Source of the DNA: Bugula neritina
Lineage: Eukaryota > Bryozoa > Gymnolaemata > Cheilostomatida > Bugulidae
DNA length: 64,000 bases
Assembly: GCA_964035545.1 (NCBI GenBank)
Contig: OZ037767.1
Coordinates: 7,988,207-8,052,206, forward strand
Direction: 5' to 3'
Shown here: positions 38,001 through 45,957 of the stretch, one piece after another
Position numbering within the stretch: the first letter of the stretch is position 1
Layout: the number at the start of each line of letters is the position of its first letter
Position numbers and translations under genes: made by a program
Notes under the pieces: generated by a model
What the model was told of the DNA's origin: nothing
Seen by the model: only the letters and a program-made list of their open reading frames with translations
The model's database searches: none

Positions 38001-40354
38001 CAAGATGTTAAGGTTATTGTTCAGTTGGAGCATGCAGAGGTAAGATATTGTCTCTAATGACATATTAAACTACCTTTCACATTGAATAACTAAAATAAAT
38101 CATAATTTTGCAGACGTATGCATGTTTTAAGGGTTATTTTACTTTATCTAGTACACATCAGCATAGTATTATGATCAAAAATTTAAGTTTGCTTAAAATT
38201 CATGAAAATTTTATGTGCTGATTCTAACTATGCATAGCAAAACAGGCTGGGAGAGGGTCTGGCAACATTAAACCGCAACACCAGTTTTATATCAGTTAAA
38301 TTCATATGTGTGCATTTGTGTAGTGCATGTCTGTGTCTGCAAATGTGAGTGCAATATATGTGTGTGTTAATCTAACTACATTATTGTACCAGAATAACTT
38401 TTTAGGTTATCAAAGAGTATGCATACTTATACAACAAGTGGTTTTATTGTTCGTGATAATTTGAACAAAACAAAATTTCTTTTAACAAAGTCATCCCTGC
38501 AAATTTATTGTGTTTTTTATATTGAAATTTTCATATAATTTTTAGTAGAGTGAGAAATAACTATTTAATAATATAGCAAAAATATAGCACAGTGGCGCTT
38601 TTTTCTAGCCTTTAAAAGCAGTTTTGTCCTTTTATCTCTCTGATCAAAAATTGAAAACTTTTCATTATTGTCATAATCTATGTATAGTTCAAACTGAGGT
38701 AAACTTATTTATCTATACAAGCTTGAATCTTTTTTTTTACTCACAGCAGAATTAATGTCTCTTTATAAGTCTCAAAATTATGCTTATAATTAATACACAT
38801 GGATATAGGAGACAACTATACGTTACATATTAGAAATCCAACGCATATAATCTATGAATTTGTATTGTATTAGCTGAAACCACTAATTGCTTTTCTACTC
38901 CCAGCATACTTGGATAAACTCTTATAATTCAATTAATTAAAAATAAATGTTTGTAATAGAAGGCTAGTAAACACCTTTGCAAAGTAACGGGTTGCTAGAA
39001 AAGCATACCAGTATGATAATGTTATAGAATATGATGGTTATATAATTTAGATGCCTTTCTTTCCAATGACTGACTTGGCTACACTTTCAACTTCCTTTCA
39101 TTCTCTGGTTAGAGGAGCCTCTGAAGAGAAAGAGCACGTCAGAATAATCCCCTTGAAGATTCAAACTTCACAAGTAAGATTTTTGCGCAAATGTCTTATC
39201 TTGCACTGTGGAATGGCACACATCTTCTAGTTTTTTAATTTTAGGCAAACTATTTTGTATTTTATTTTGCTAGTCAGCAATATAACTTTGAGCATATGAA
39301 AGCATGTTTAGAATCTATCACTCAGTGTCATTCATATTTCATATCAATTTTAATCATCAAAATAGTCTTATTGATATAAAGTACATAGAGGCTAATTAAA
39401 ACCTTAGTTTAATTGGGTTACATTATTTATCAGCAAATTCTCTGCACCTATAAACTAAGAAGAAAGTTACTTTTGTTTCATATGCACGCATGTTAGTTGA
39501 AGCTGCAGAAATTTTGACTCTGTATCATATATGGATAACTTTTCATTTAATGTTCAGCTACTACTTGACATGTGATTAGAAATAATCTAGCACTGTTTTT
39601 CATTTTTTAACCTGTTAGTTGGAAAAGTCTATCTTCATCCTTCAAATGAAAGCATGGTGTGATACTGCAAAACAATACCCTACAGGAGAAGCTATTCTGT
39701 CTTTATGTGGCGCTGTAGAAGACATTCTTAAAAAGACTGAGGGCAGCAAGAAAACTTGTGTGACTTGCTTGTGAGTTTTGTGATAATTTTATGAAGTTTT
39801 TATTTGAAAAAGCATAAATTTTGTAAACTTTTTCTTTTCATATTACATGAGTGTACATATACTGCTTATACATTCTCTTTAAAAACTTCACTTCAATCCT
39901 TTATTGTCAGAGATGGCAGTAAAAGATGTGGAATATTCATCAGTGCTTCTAATGCTATTGAGAAGTTAAAGAATGAGCAGGAGATTGATGTATACAGTCC
40001 CACTATGATGGTAAAGACTAGACGACCTCAGTTTGTGTCTACAATTGTAAGTTCAAGTATACCCTGAGTATGCTTCTACAGTTTAGCTATAGTGAGAATC
40101 CTATCTTATCAGGAAATTTGCTTTAAAAAGTTACAAAGTAATAATATTCTTTTGCTGTCTTTGTTGTTAATAAACTAATAGTTGAAAGCTCCTTTAGTAA
40201 GTTAGATACCTAAAAAAAATATTATTTACATATTAAATTATTTCTTGGCCATTTAAATAAAATTAAATTTATGTTACAGGATGACTATCTGTTTATCTAT
40301 CAAGTGCTGAAGAACTATGCTGATTCCTTTGCTGAATACGCCAACTTTAATTAG
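5151..40354 (+). CDS. Receptor-type tyrosine phosphatase with FTP (F-type lectin) and FN3 ectodomain, complete, 46 exons
   Basis: A type I membrane receptor: it should bind a ligand outside and remove phosphate from phosphotyrosine inside. Exons: 5151-5226, 9205-9411, 9667-9903, 10575-10678, 11241-11406, 11962-12183, 12587-12808, 13457-13566, 14259-14421, 15295-15534, 16847-17071, 17428-17540, 17730-17898, 18340-18437, 20159-20357, 20465-20574, 21154-21319, 21879-21964, 22395-22581, 22880-22986, 23772-23967, 24351-24427, 24834-25050, 25472-25578, 25802-25982, 26508-26610, 27417-27684, 28315-28360, 28801-28930, 29668-29774, 30553-30668, 31420-31507, 32217-32287, 32785-32821, 33465-33562, 33765-33887, 34633-34781, 35486-35621, 36104-36253, 36792-36888, 37333-37397, 37917-38039, 39051-39173, 39619-39770, 39911-40046, 40280-40354. 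All have GT donors and AG acceptors, and the phases join without a stop. The sum is 6378 nt, giving 2125 residues. Exon borders were called by eye, so a few could shift by some bases. Family membership is secure. Ligand and biological role are unknown. Confidence 0.9.
9205..9903 (+). CDS. RPTP exons 2-3: first FTP (F-type lectin-like) domain, residues 26-173
   Basis: The first half has the family's WW-R-x-x-L and I-x-I-x-N-R pattern (AWWRIQL, KIEIHNR). The second half has YILTS, W, YGPVGII and W/Y-VAVF...LALAQVEVY. The exons are 207 and 237 nt, phases 1-1-1. The His usual before WW is Trp (FSWT) and the usual RL after the NR motif is DL. If the domain once bound fucose in the eel-agglutinin manner, it has probably lost this. 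Confidence 0.8.
10575..11406 (+). CDS. RPTP exons 4-5: FN3 module 1, residues 174-263
   Basis: A two-exon fibronectin III-like module. PPSLNLTL and VTLTWTP (strand B Trp) are in the first exon, ending in ARYE. The second begins YKCTNKDW and ends with [13 protein letters not shown], typical of strands F-G. Exon phases are 1-0-1. The Cys pair in strands C and F, seen in several modules of this protein, is atypical for FN3. Confidence 0.75.
11962..12808 (+). CDS. RPTP exons 6-7: second FTP domain, residues 264-411
   Basis: The clearest FTP domain. [16 protein letters not shown] and IELFNRQ are in the first exon. [28 protein letters not shown] and LALTEVEIY are in the second. The His before WW, the Arg of NR and the Arg of DRL, equivalent in order to the fucose-contact His/Arg/Arg of F-type lectins, are all present. 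Sugar binding is therefore possible but untested. Confidence 0.85.
13457..14421 (+). CDS. RPTP exons 8-9: FN3 module 2, residues 412-502
   Basis: [20 protein letters not shown] supplies the strand B Trp and strand C Tyr. The next exon starts YKCGGHNW and has [15 protein letters not shown] before the phase-1 end. Exons are 110 and 163 nt (phases 1-0-1). Confidence 0.75.
15295..17071 (+). CDS. RPTP exons 10-11: third FTP domain, residues 503-657
   Basis: The first exon carries [22 protein letters not shown] and [10 protein letters not shown]. The second carries [27 protein letters not shown] and [10 protein letters not shown]. His, NR-Arg and RL-Arg are kept. The intron between the halves (15535-16846) contains a foldback element. 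Confidence 0.85.
16027..16463. mobile_element. Foldback/MITE-like element with about 200-bp inverted arms
   Basis: The two halves are inverted copies. gtcattttacttaatttagt at the left matches, in reverse complement, a right-hand segment around 16431-16455. Matching continues inward through gaaatctcca, gctatttttt, tttttgccca, gttcttcttaattttacttg-like and gatttcccatg blocks, with scattered mismatches. It is non-coding and lies in the intron splitting FTP domain 3. Ends are approximate and no duplication of target sequence is clear. Confidence 0.75.
17428..17898 (+). CDS. RPTP exons 12-13: FN3 module 3, residues 658-751
   Basis: MNFTWDQPQ (strand B) and IARYE (strand C) are in the first exon. 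WNCTDKEWI and [15 protein letters not shown] are in the second. Phases are 1-0-1. From here seven FN3 modules (3-9) follow without further FTP domains. Confidence 0.75.
18340..20357 (+). CDS. RPTP exons 14-15: FN3 module 4, residues 752-850
   Basis: [12 protein letters not shown] and WKYTIKWN are in the first exon. [32 protein letters not shown] (strands F-G) are in the second. This is the most divergent FN3, with a short 98-nt first exon. The intron is the largest in the FN3 array (1.7 kb) and carries a DNA-transposon remnant. Confidence 0.7.
19224..19867. mobile_element. Non-autonomous DNA-transposon remnant with terminal inverted repeats
   Basis: The left end attgccgtaccgtgagctg then taacag is mirrored at the right end, whose reverse complement reads attgccgtatagtacgctg then taacag. 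It spans about 644 bp, has no ORF of note and sits in the intron between exons 14 and 15. A segment at 19898-19912 resembles the end of the small element at 2430, so two elements may be nested here. Superfamily not assigned. Confidence 0.55.
20465..21319 (+). CDS. RPTP exons 16-17: FN3 module 5, residues 851-942
   Basis: APQFEEND and CIQLTVKGF are followed in the second exon by SKCSEESTW and [17 protein letters not shown], a good F-G hairpin. Phases are 1-0-1. The donor after TGTGCAG is the weaker GTTGTC. Confidence 0.75.
21438..21570 (-). repeat. tRNA-derived SINE, copy B
   Basis: On the minus strand the A-box-like segment gtgttagagcattaac is followed by a good B box, ggttcgaatcc (reverse complement at 21516-21526). 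Then comes the body gcgcccagtcataattactc. Same family as 894-1010 and 41015-41130. It lies in the intron after exon 17. Confidence 0.7.
21879..22581 (+). CDS. RPTP exons 18-19: FN3 module 6, residues 943-1033
   Basis: The first exon is short (86 nt; [14 protein letters not shown]...TITVNMTQ). The second has [28 protein letters not shown] (strands E-F) and TNSESMST. This module lacks the strand B Trp but keeps the L-x-P-x-T-x-Y signature. Confidence 0.75.
22880..23967 (+). CDS. RPTP exons 20-21: FN3 module 7, residues 1034-1134
   Basis: [31 protein letters not shown] is a canonical FN3 A-B-C stretch. The second exon has [30 protein letters not shown] and closes in phase 1. Confidence 0.8.
24351..25050 (+). 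CDS. RPTP exons 22-23: FN3 module 8, residues 1135-1232
   Basis: [12 protein letters not shown] and VIIEISLQ are in a 77-nt exon. The next exon has [34 protein letters not shown] and DDGKTSTNE, which is strongly FN3-like in strands C-G. Confidence 0.8.
25228..25269 (+). repeat. 21-bp direct duplication in an intron
   Basis: catgccacacagtcaacaat occurs twice in immediate succession between exons 23 and 24. Likely a small tandem duplication with no evident function. Confidence 0.8.
25472..25982 (+). CDS. RPTP exons 24-25: FN3 module 9, residues 1233-1328
   Basis: [34 protein letters not shown] then [30 protein letters not shown]. Phases are 1-0-1. The last donor is a weak GTTTGT. Confidence 0.75.
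26508..28360 (+). CDS. RPTP exons 26-28: membrane-proximal ectodomain with furin-like site, residues 1329-1467
   Basis: [11 protein letters not shown] and [18 protein letters not shown] resemble the start of the last FN3 of RPTPs. [37 protein letters not shown] and [13 protein letters not shown] match the membrane-proximal region that follows it in this family. KVKR at 1375-1378 fits the [RK]-x-[RK]-R convertase pattern; such cleavage is known for vertebrate RPTPs. The exon phases (2, 0, 1) depart from the repeating FN3 pattern, as expected outside the shuffled modules. Confidence 0.8.
26727..26981. mobile_element. hAT-like non-autonomous element
   Basis: It begins cagtgctgtccaacatgg and ends with a segment whose reverse complement is cactaggagtgtctaacttg. 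These are imperfect inverted ends of the CAGxGxTGTCCAAx type seen in hAT elements. It contains atgtggcccg and tgtggccccc and has no coding capacity. It lies in the intron between exons 26 and 27. Flanking 8-bp duplication not evident. Confidence 0.45.
28801..28930 (+). CDS. RPTP exon 29: transmembrane helix
   Basis: Residues 1468-1510: a Pro-rich stalk ([10 protein letters not shown]), then a hydrophobic run ([16 protein letters not shown]) at about 1489-1509 ending in KR, a classic type I stop-transfer. Exon phases are 1 to 2. Confidence 0.92.
29668..30668 (+). CDS. RPTP exons 30-31: juxtamembrane segment and start of PTP domain 1
   Basis: [20 protein letters not shown] followed by a Ser-rich linker to about 1546, then [20 protein letters not shown] and [12 protein letters not shown], the usual lead-in helix of an RPTP D1. 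Phases 2-1-0. Confidence 0.85.
31420..35621 (+). CDS. RPTP exons 32-38: catalytic PTP domain 1
   Basis: Dephosphorylates phosphotyrosine. Motifs in order: the pTyr-recognition loop KCRY (1606-1609; KNRY in most family members), [19 protein letters not shown], the WPD loop WPDHGVP with general acid Asp1741, and the P-loop [11 protein letters not shown] with nucleophile Cys1773 and Arg1779. The domain continues into exon 39 with the Q loop ([11 protein letters not shown]). The P-loop is split by the 34782-35485 intron between HC and S. All catalytic residues are present, so it should be active. Confidence 0.95.
31963..32021. repeat. (GTGC)n microsatellite
   Basis: About 14 perfect GTGC units inside the intron between exons 32 and 33, just after a TATA-rich stretch. 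GC-rich and alternating purine-pyrimidine, unlike its surroundings. Confidence 0.95.
36104..36253 (+). CDS. RPTP exon 39: end of D1 (Q loop) and linker to D2
   Basis: [13 protein letters not shown] completes the Q-loop region of D1 (residues from 1820). It is followed by a charged helix ([19 protein letters not shown]) that leads to domain 2. 150 nt, phase 0-0. Confidence 0.9.
36792..40354 (+). CDS. RPTP exons 40-46: second PTP domain (D2), degenerate
   Basis: [39 protein letters not shown] and [20 protein letters not shown] align with RPTP D2 domains. The P-loop equivalent is TCLDGSKRCG: Cys2055 and Arg2061 keep the C-x5-R spacing, but the preceding His is Thr and the WPD loop is replaced ([12 protein letters not shown]). 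This is likely catalytically weak or dead and regulatory, as in many RPTPs. The protein ends [13 protein letters not shown] with TAG at 40352-40354. A possible polyadenylation signal is ATTAAA at 40739. Confidence 0.92.
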
Positions 40355-41014
40355 ATTCTGTTTACGCTGACTGCAAGTTGTGAAAGCTAATTGGAAAAAA
40401 TCTTATATAATCCTGATATGATACAATCACTTTTGATTACATATTTTCTATTTTTAGCTGTTACAAAGAGCTAGTTTTTTCAGTTTCATTATTACCTTAT
40501 ATGTAGTGCGTTTTGAAAACTCTATAAGTTTAAGGTTTTGTTACTTTTACTTTTGCGTAATCATTATCAAGTCATATTTACAAATTACTCAGCACTTTCA
40601 GTTAATCACGTCCTTCTTTGAAACTTATTTTTACAACTGACAAAATGGAATAATCAAGTGCCATATACAGATATTTTTGTTTTTATATATGCAAATGATT
40701 TCACTTGTTAATTTTTCTATAAATGATTAAGCCTTAAAATTAAATTTACATTCAGACAAATTGTGTTTATAAACCTATTTTTATACTATTATTTTAGCAT
40801 CTTCTTAACATTGCCGATTTAGCTTATATGCTGTATAAAAATGCTAAACAAAAAAATTAATCTTTCTGCCAAAAGTGCAATTTAATTCTTTCTACATTTT
40901 TTTGAAACTCTGGCTCTCCTTATCAATAATCACTTCTTATTTCAATGCAAAACATTATTAGTGAAATTATTAAAGTACTTTCTATTGAGAGCCTAGAAAG
41001 AAATTTAATGCTAC

Positions 41015-41130
41015 AGCACATATCAGCACGTTTATGACATGAAATCATGGGTTTGAACCTGATAAAAACCATTGGTCATATTAGGAAGAGCATCCAGTCA
41101 TAATTGCTCCTGTGCCCCATTTTAAGGCAT
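41015..41130 (+). repeat. tRNA-derived SINE, copy C
   Basis: B-box-like gggtttgaacctg at about 41050, then the family body gagcatccagtcataattgc and tcctgtgccccat. Lies in the 3' flank or 3'UTR of the phosphatase gene. The rest of 40355-42644 shows no gene. Confidence 0.65.
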
Positions 41131-42644
41131 GTCGCTTGCTCTAAATCATCCTGAAAAACATCAGGTCTTCAACTTGTATTCCAGCTTAATGGGGACATTT
41201 TTTAGGGATAGCGTCACCTATCCTAAAAATAGATGTATTCTTGTTTATAAAAGGTAGTTGATTATTCTTTAAATGAAATAAAATAGTGAAACAGCAGTGT
41301 TAGGAAATTTTCAACATTCATTTGTAAATGTTGCAATAGCCCTTATGTGTACATGGTGGTTTTAATACTATAATAAGTAGGTCTATGTCTCATTTACTCC
41401 ATGCATTGCTATTCTGGGAATAAAGTCAACATTATCTCTTTATAGCAAAGTCAAGCATTTGATAAATTGACAAAACATTTTAAATTTTGAAGGCTAGAAT
41501 TTAAAACATTTAGCATAACTGAACATTTACTGACTATAATGCTTTTTAAATCTTTTAACTTCAATAGCGTGAGAAAGTACATTGACTAAAAAGCTTTAGC
41601 AAATTTATTATGTTCAATTAATAAAAAGTTTTCTCTGTATAATAAGGAATATAGAATTATCTTTAAAGCTTTTTTAAGTACTGTATGCATATTTGGCAGT
41701 ACAAAATTTTTTCTGAAGCCAAGATTTGAAAACAACATTGCGTGTGAGTAGTACAACACAATAAAACAAAAACGAAGTATGTATATCATCATTGTTGAGA
41801 AACTTCAATTACCTTTTGAAAGTAAACAACCAAATTTTAAAAGTAAAATTGCAAGAAATGAAGCTGCAGTTTAGCCAAACTATCCACGAAAAAATGTAAC
41901 ACATTAGGCAAGTCAAATGCAGTCAACAGTTGACTCAGGGTTGAAAAAAATAATTCATGCGCAACCACTCCTTGCAAGTTTATATAGTACACTATAATAT
42001 GCATAACAACTCCAAATAATGCCTTGTAAAGTTTTAAAACAAGGGTTTTGTGAGTTTGATTGATGATTGATTAATTTATTTTTATCTATTACATATCACA
42101 GACATGAAAACACATTGTGAAGTTCGGTGTAAATACAGGCTATAATAGTGCTAGGTTAGGAACAAAATTAAAAAGAAAGTCAAAACTCTGCTAGATTATT
42201 CAAGATAGAAGCTCATTCGTATATATACTTATACTTTTTATTAACAAGGCAATTTACAATTCAAAACTAAAGTTTTTAAAATCATGCACATGCATATAAA
42301 TAAAATGCTTAGCTAAATTTTGTTATGTTTCAATGCTTTTATATTTTTTACTCGTTATATTATAGGCTTGCAGTTAATTTTAACTGTTTTTCAACTTCAA
42401 TCTGTTACAACATTAACTGCATTTGCATTGTGTTAGCCAAGTTTTATTTATTTTGATTATAATTTCGTTTTATTACTTGTGATTAATGCATACCACACAT
42501 TGTTATCTACTACAACTACTACTATATTCTGTAGTAAAAATTGCTTTCGAACAATGAAGCTTCAACAATGAGCTGAAAATAAAAGTTATGTAATAACTTA
42601 ATGTAACGAATTTCAACGTACTAATTAGCTACATAAAATTAAAG

Positions 42645-43730
42645 ATGGCTGCTATTAAGCTACTTATCCTAAATGTATTATTCATCATGTCCCTAGAACT
42701 GTGTGAGAAAAGTTCTGTAGTGTTCAGTGATGAGCACATCTTACTAGTAGTGTTCAGTTTTTTTCTTCAGTGCAGGTAAGCTTTCATACAGCTACTATAT
42801 ATGAGCTTCTTTATAACGTTCATAATTGAACATGTTGAAATTATCATGACCGATTGCTTTACAGTATAAAAAATGTAACTATATATATACATAATATATA
42901 CAATCGCACTTATTAAAAGAAAGGGATAGTATACTTTATTTAAATATTGTACCTTTTTTTGATACGTTTAAATGCGTTTCCTTTTTAGAGTTATCTTCCC
43001 AAAACAAAGATGCAGAAGACCCAAAAGAATTCTCAATATAAATAACTCAACTCAAACTTTAAAAAGTTTCGCCATATCTGGAGCAGCAAATCCACAAAAT
43101 TCACTTAATAAGAATAAATATGCACCGCAACAAGCACATAGAAACTTGGTGAAGAAGTTGGATGGTATCAGCCCTGAGATGTTAAATGACCCAGAGGAAA
43201 AGTTAAAGATAGCAGAGAAAAAACTTAAAGAGTTGGAAAATGATATGAACTTATTTGACAAAACTTGGGAAAATTTACTAAACAAAGACAAAGAGACAAT
43301 GGAGGGCTTCAAAGATGATTTTGGCTCTTTCAGCTCAGAAACTGCCAAGAGGAAACTGAACCCTGGCAACTCAAAACAGCCAACAGATAAAACTGTTATG
43401 AGAAGTGAGACAACAGTCACAGAGAAGAATAACAGCTTAACTTCATCAGTTGACATTAAATCTGTAGTTGAAAAGGATTGGGAGCCGTTTGATCCTTCTC
43501 CAGGTACATCTAACCAACATCAACGTCTGTCTAAAGCTTCTCAAGATGTTTGGCCACCATTAGCTTCCACCATGCTCACAGAGGACATAGAAACACATGC
43601 ACAAAAACATTGGTGGAGAGTAATCAAGGAGACAACAGCAAAAGGAAACAAGATTAGCTTGAGAAAATCAGCCAAAGACAGAATAACGAAACTGCTAACC
43701 TGCTCTTCTGTCCGCCCTTTGTCACCATAA
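42645..43730 (+). CDS. Unrecognised secreted or anchored protein, two exons, 290 residues
   Basis: Exon 1 (42645-42775) opens MAAIKLLILNVLFIMSLELC, a signal peptide, followed by a second hydrophobic stretch (ILLVVFSFFLQC, about 32-43). It ends in phase 2 at TGCAG|GTAAGC. Exon 2 (42989-43730) starts after CTTTTTAG and joins in frame. It is basic at first (KQRCRRPKRI), then has a charged helical, possibly coiled-coil segment at about 111-146 (EEKLKIAEKKLKELENDM), a Ser/Thr-rich middle and a basic C-terminus ending SVRPLSP. The stop is TAA at 43728. I recognise no family. The intron is short (213 bp). A GGTACA inside exon 2 (donor at 43504, phase 1) could splice to the CCP exon at 44813. Confidence 0.6.
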
Positions 43731-44280
43731 AACTGTTCTATTAGTTACACATGTGTACGAATCTACTGTACCCTTCTCCCATGCACTGCTCCAGCTGATC
43801 TTTTGACCAACCTTTATTTCTGTAACACAACTGAACAGAAACCTTTTATGATTAAGAATTACCAACTACTTTTTGTTGTATCCATATTGCTTATATTGTT
43901 CATAGCCCTCCCTATATAATCAACTATATATCTGCGTCTCTTACTCATACTTTTTATGTTGAGTCCATTTAATTATTTAAAAATATATCATTATATTTAG
44001 TATCCATATAAAATTTAAATACACAATATTATATTCAGCTTGTTGTATAAAATTGTTCACCTATAAACAGAGTTGCATCAGCTTACTTCGATTGCATTCA
44101 TGATGGTGGATGAAATAACTGAAAATATTGTTGCTTGAACATCGATTTTACCTCTGGTGCTGACATATATTTGGACTAAACAGTTACTGCACACCACAAG
44201 GTAAATTGATCACTAAGGAATAAGCAATTTTATAACATCTACATAATAATACAACAGCTATAATCAAGCAAAACTCTAAG

Positions 44281-44631
44281 CAGGGCTGTCCAACAAGTGG
44301 TCTCATGGCAAGGTGTGACCCCTTAGCCTACGTTTATGTGACAATCAAAGTCATAACAAACAAAAAATTGTTTTGCACACGTATAAATTAATTAAAGCAA
44401 ATTCGAGCCACCTTTTAAATGTCTGATTTATATACATGTAACTTGCAAATTGAATTTTATTTGTGTAATTAAACTTTATTGTGTAAGGATTCTTTTGAAT
44501 TCAGAATCAATAATATGCAGTGCTGAAAATTAATAAATTTGCAACCAGTTCTACAATGCAACTCTCAGCATAAGAATATTTCACTTGAGCGTGATCTTCA
44601 ATCTGAAAAGGTTGGACATTCCCCAAACCTG
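44281..44631. mobile_element. hAT-like non-autonomous element, second copy
   Basis: Starts cagggctgtccaac, resembling the element at 26727. The right end read in reverse starts caggtttggggaatgtccaa, so the inverted ends match only with a small insertion. Contains the similar internal phrase cctacgtttatgtg. Non-coding; ends uncertain. Confidence 0.35.
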
Positions 44632-44671
44632 CTTTAGTATATAAAAGACAGCCAAATTACCATAGTTTAAT

Positions 44672-44704
44672 CGCACACGCACACGCACACGCACACGCAC
44701 ACGC

Positions 44705-44745
<41 letters not shown>
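44672..44745. repeat. (CGCACA)n/(CA)n compound microsatellite
   Basis: Seven or so cgcaca hexamers passing into a pure (CA) run, just upstream of the CCP exon. Confidence 0.95.
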
Positions 44746-44746
<1 letters not shown>

Positions 44747-44812
44747 CCGCCTATTGCTGCAACTTGACAGAGTTAATATATATTGTAATTTTTATATTTT
44801 AACTGACTTCAG

Positions 44813-45423
44813 GTCCTCCTACCACTTGCTCAAACCCACCAGCTGGAGTTGGTACTACGTCATTTACAAGAGATTCAGTGAAGATTGGAGAATCTATACT
44901 ATATCAATGTAAAGAAGGGAAACATCAAGTAGGGGGAGATTGTCACCTACACTGTGTGTTGAATACTAAGTTGGTGACTGAAAGGAATGGAGAACCGCTG
45001 ATCTGTGATAACTTAAGTAAGACCTACAGTTTGCATACGGAGCCTAGCATTTATATGACATGTACAGTCTAATAGTTCTATCAGTAAAATTTTATTGATA
45101 GTAAATTCCTTTACAAAATATTCTTTGCTAACGTTATTATAAATATTATAAATAACAAAAGGTAAACTGGAGATTGATTATTTTATTTAAAATAAATCTG
45201 TTGTTATCCACTGTTTTCAAATTTGACCACTGTGATTGGACTTTCCGTTGGGTTACCATCAACTGTAGTAATAGCAATGGCAATTGCTGGTATAGTTTTC
45301 ATAAAAGTTGGAAGAAAGTCTATCAAGAAATACGAATGCATTGACGCACCAGCTTTTGATGGCAAAAGTGATCAATTGCCTAATAAAATTTCTCCCTTAA
45401 CTGCATCTGTTACTGGAAGTTAA
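44813..45423 (+). CDS. CCP (Sushi)-domain membrane protein, partial gene model
   Basis: Exon 44813-45016 (phase 1-1) encodes a CCP-like module: PPTTCSNPPAG, SVKIGESILYQCKEG, GDCHLHCVLN and LICDNL, with Cys spaced as in Sushi domains plus one extra. Downstream, 45223-45423 reads VIGLSVGLPSTVVIAMAIAG then IVFIKVGRKSIKKYECIDAP and ends at TAA: a transmembrane helix with a short tail. The acceptor is a problem. No AG lies between the upstream in-frame stop (45193) and the hydrophobic start. The first in-frame AG is at 45267-45268 (CTGTAG|TA, phase 1), which would shorten the helix. No signal-peptide exon is found nearby. Possible AATAAA signals are at 45741 and 45830. May be a receptor fragment, a decayed gene, or 3' exons of the gene at 42645. 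Confidence 0.55.
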
Positions 45424-45883
45424 CCCATTTATGCCAATCGAGCATTTAAAGAAGACATTATCTGTAACGTGCCTAATAACAAACCAACACCATTATCACA
45501 AGTTACTACAACCTATAACTCACACTAGGTTCTAGTTAATTTTAACAAACAGCACTTTTCTTGCATCTTCAAATATTGAAACATTCAAGATTCTAAAAAG
45601 TTATTTCTTGGTTTTTTAAAAAGATATTTTCATCTAATATTGTTCCAGTTTATATCTATAGGATTGCCAAATTATTCAAGTAAATGTTGCAGTTTGACAT
45701 CCTTTCATAAGCTGATGGCTCATTTTCAAAAAACACTTAAAATAAATACTGTTTCATTATATACACAAACCTGAGATTCTTCATATCTCTCAAATTATAG
45801 CTATTATAATTTAGTGCTTTGCATTTGACAATAAATTATGTGAACTCTGCTAGTCACACGCATATTTTATTTGCAGGTTTTTT

Positions 45884-45957
45884 GCATATAGCATATATAG
45901 CCTATATAGCATACAGCATATAGGATATATAGCATATAGCATATAGCATATATAGCA
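45884..45957. repeat. Minisatellite of gcatata-type units
   Basis: Irregular tandem copies of tagcatata/tagcatatatagc 3' of the CCP gene. Non-coding. Confidence 0.8.

Noticed and set aside
43052-43456. 134-codon minus-strand ORF
   Set aside because: Shadow of the plus-strand coding exon of the orphan gene; no splice or leader support.
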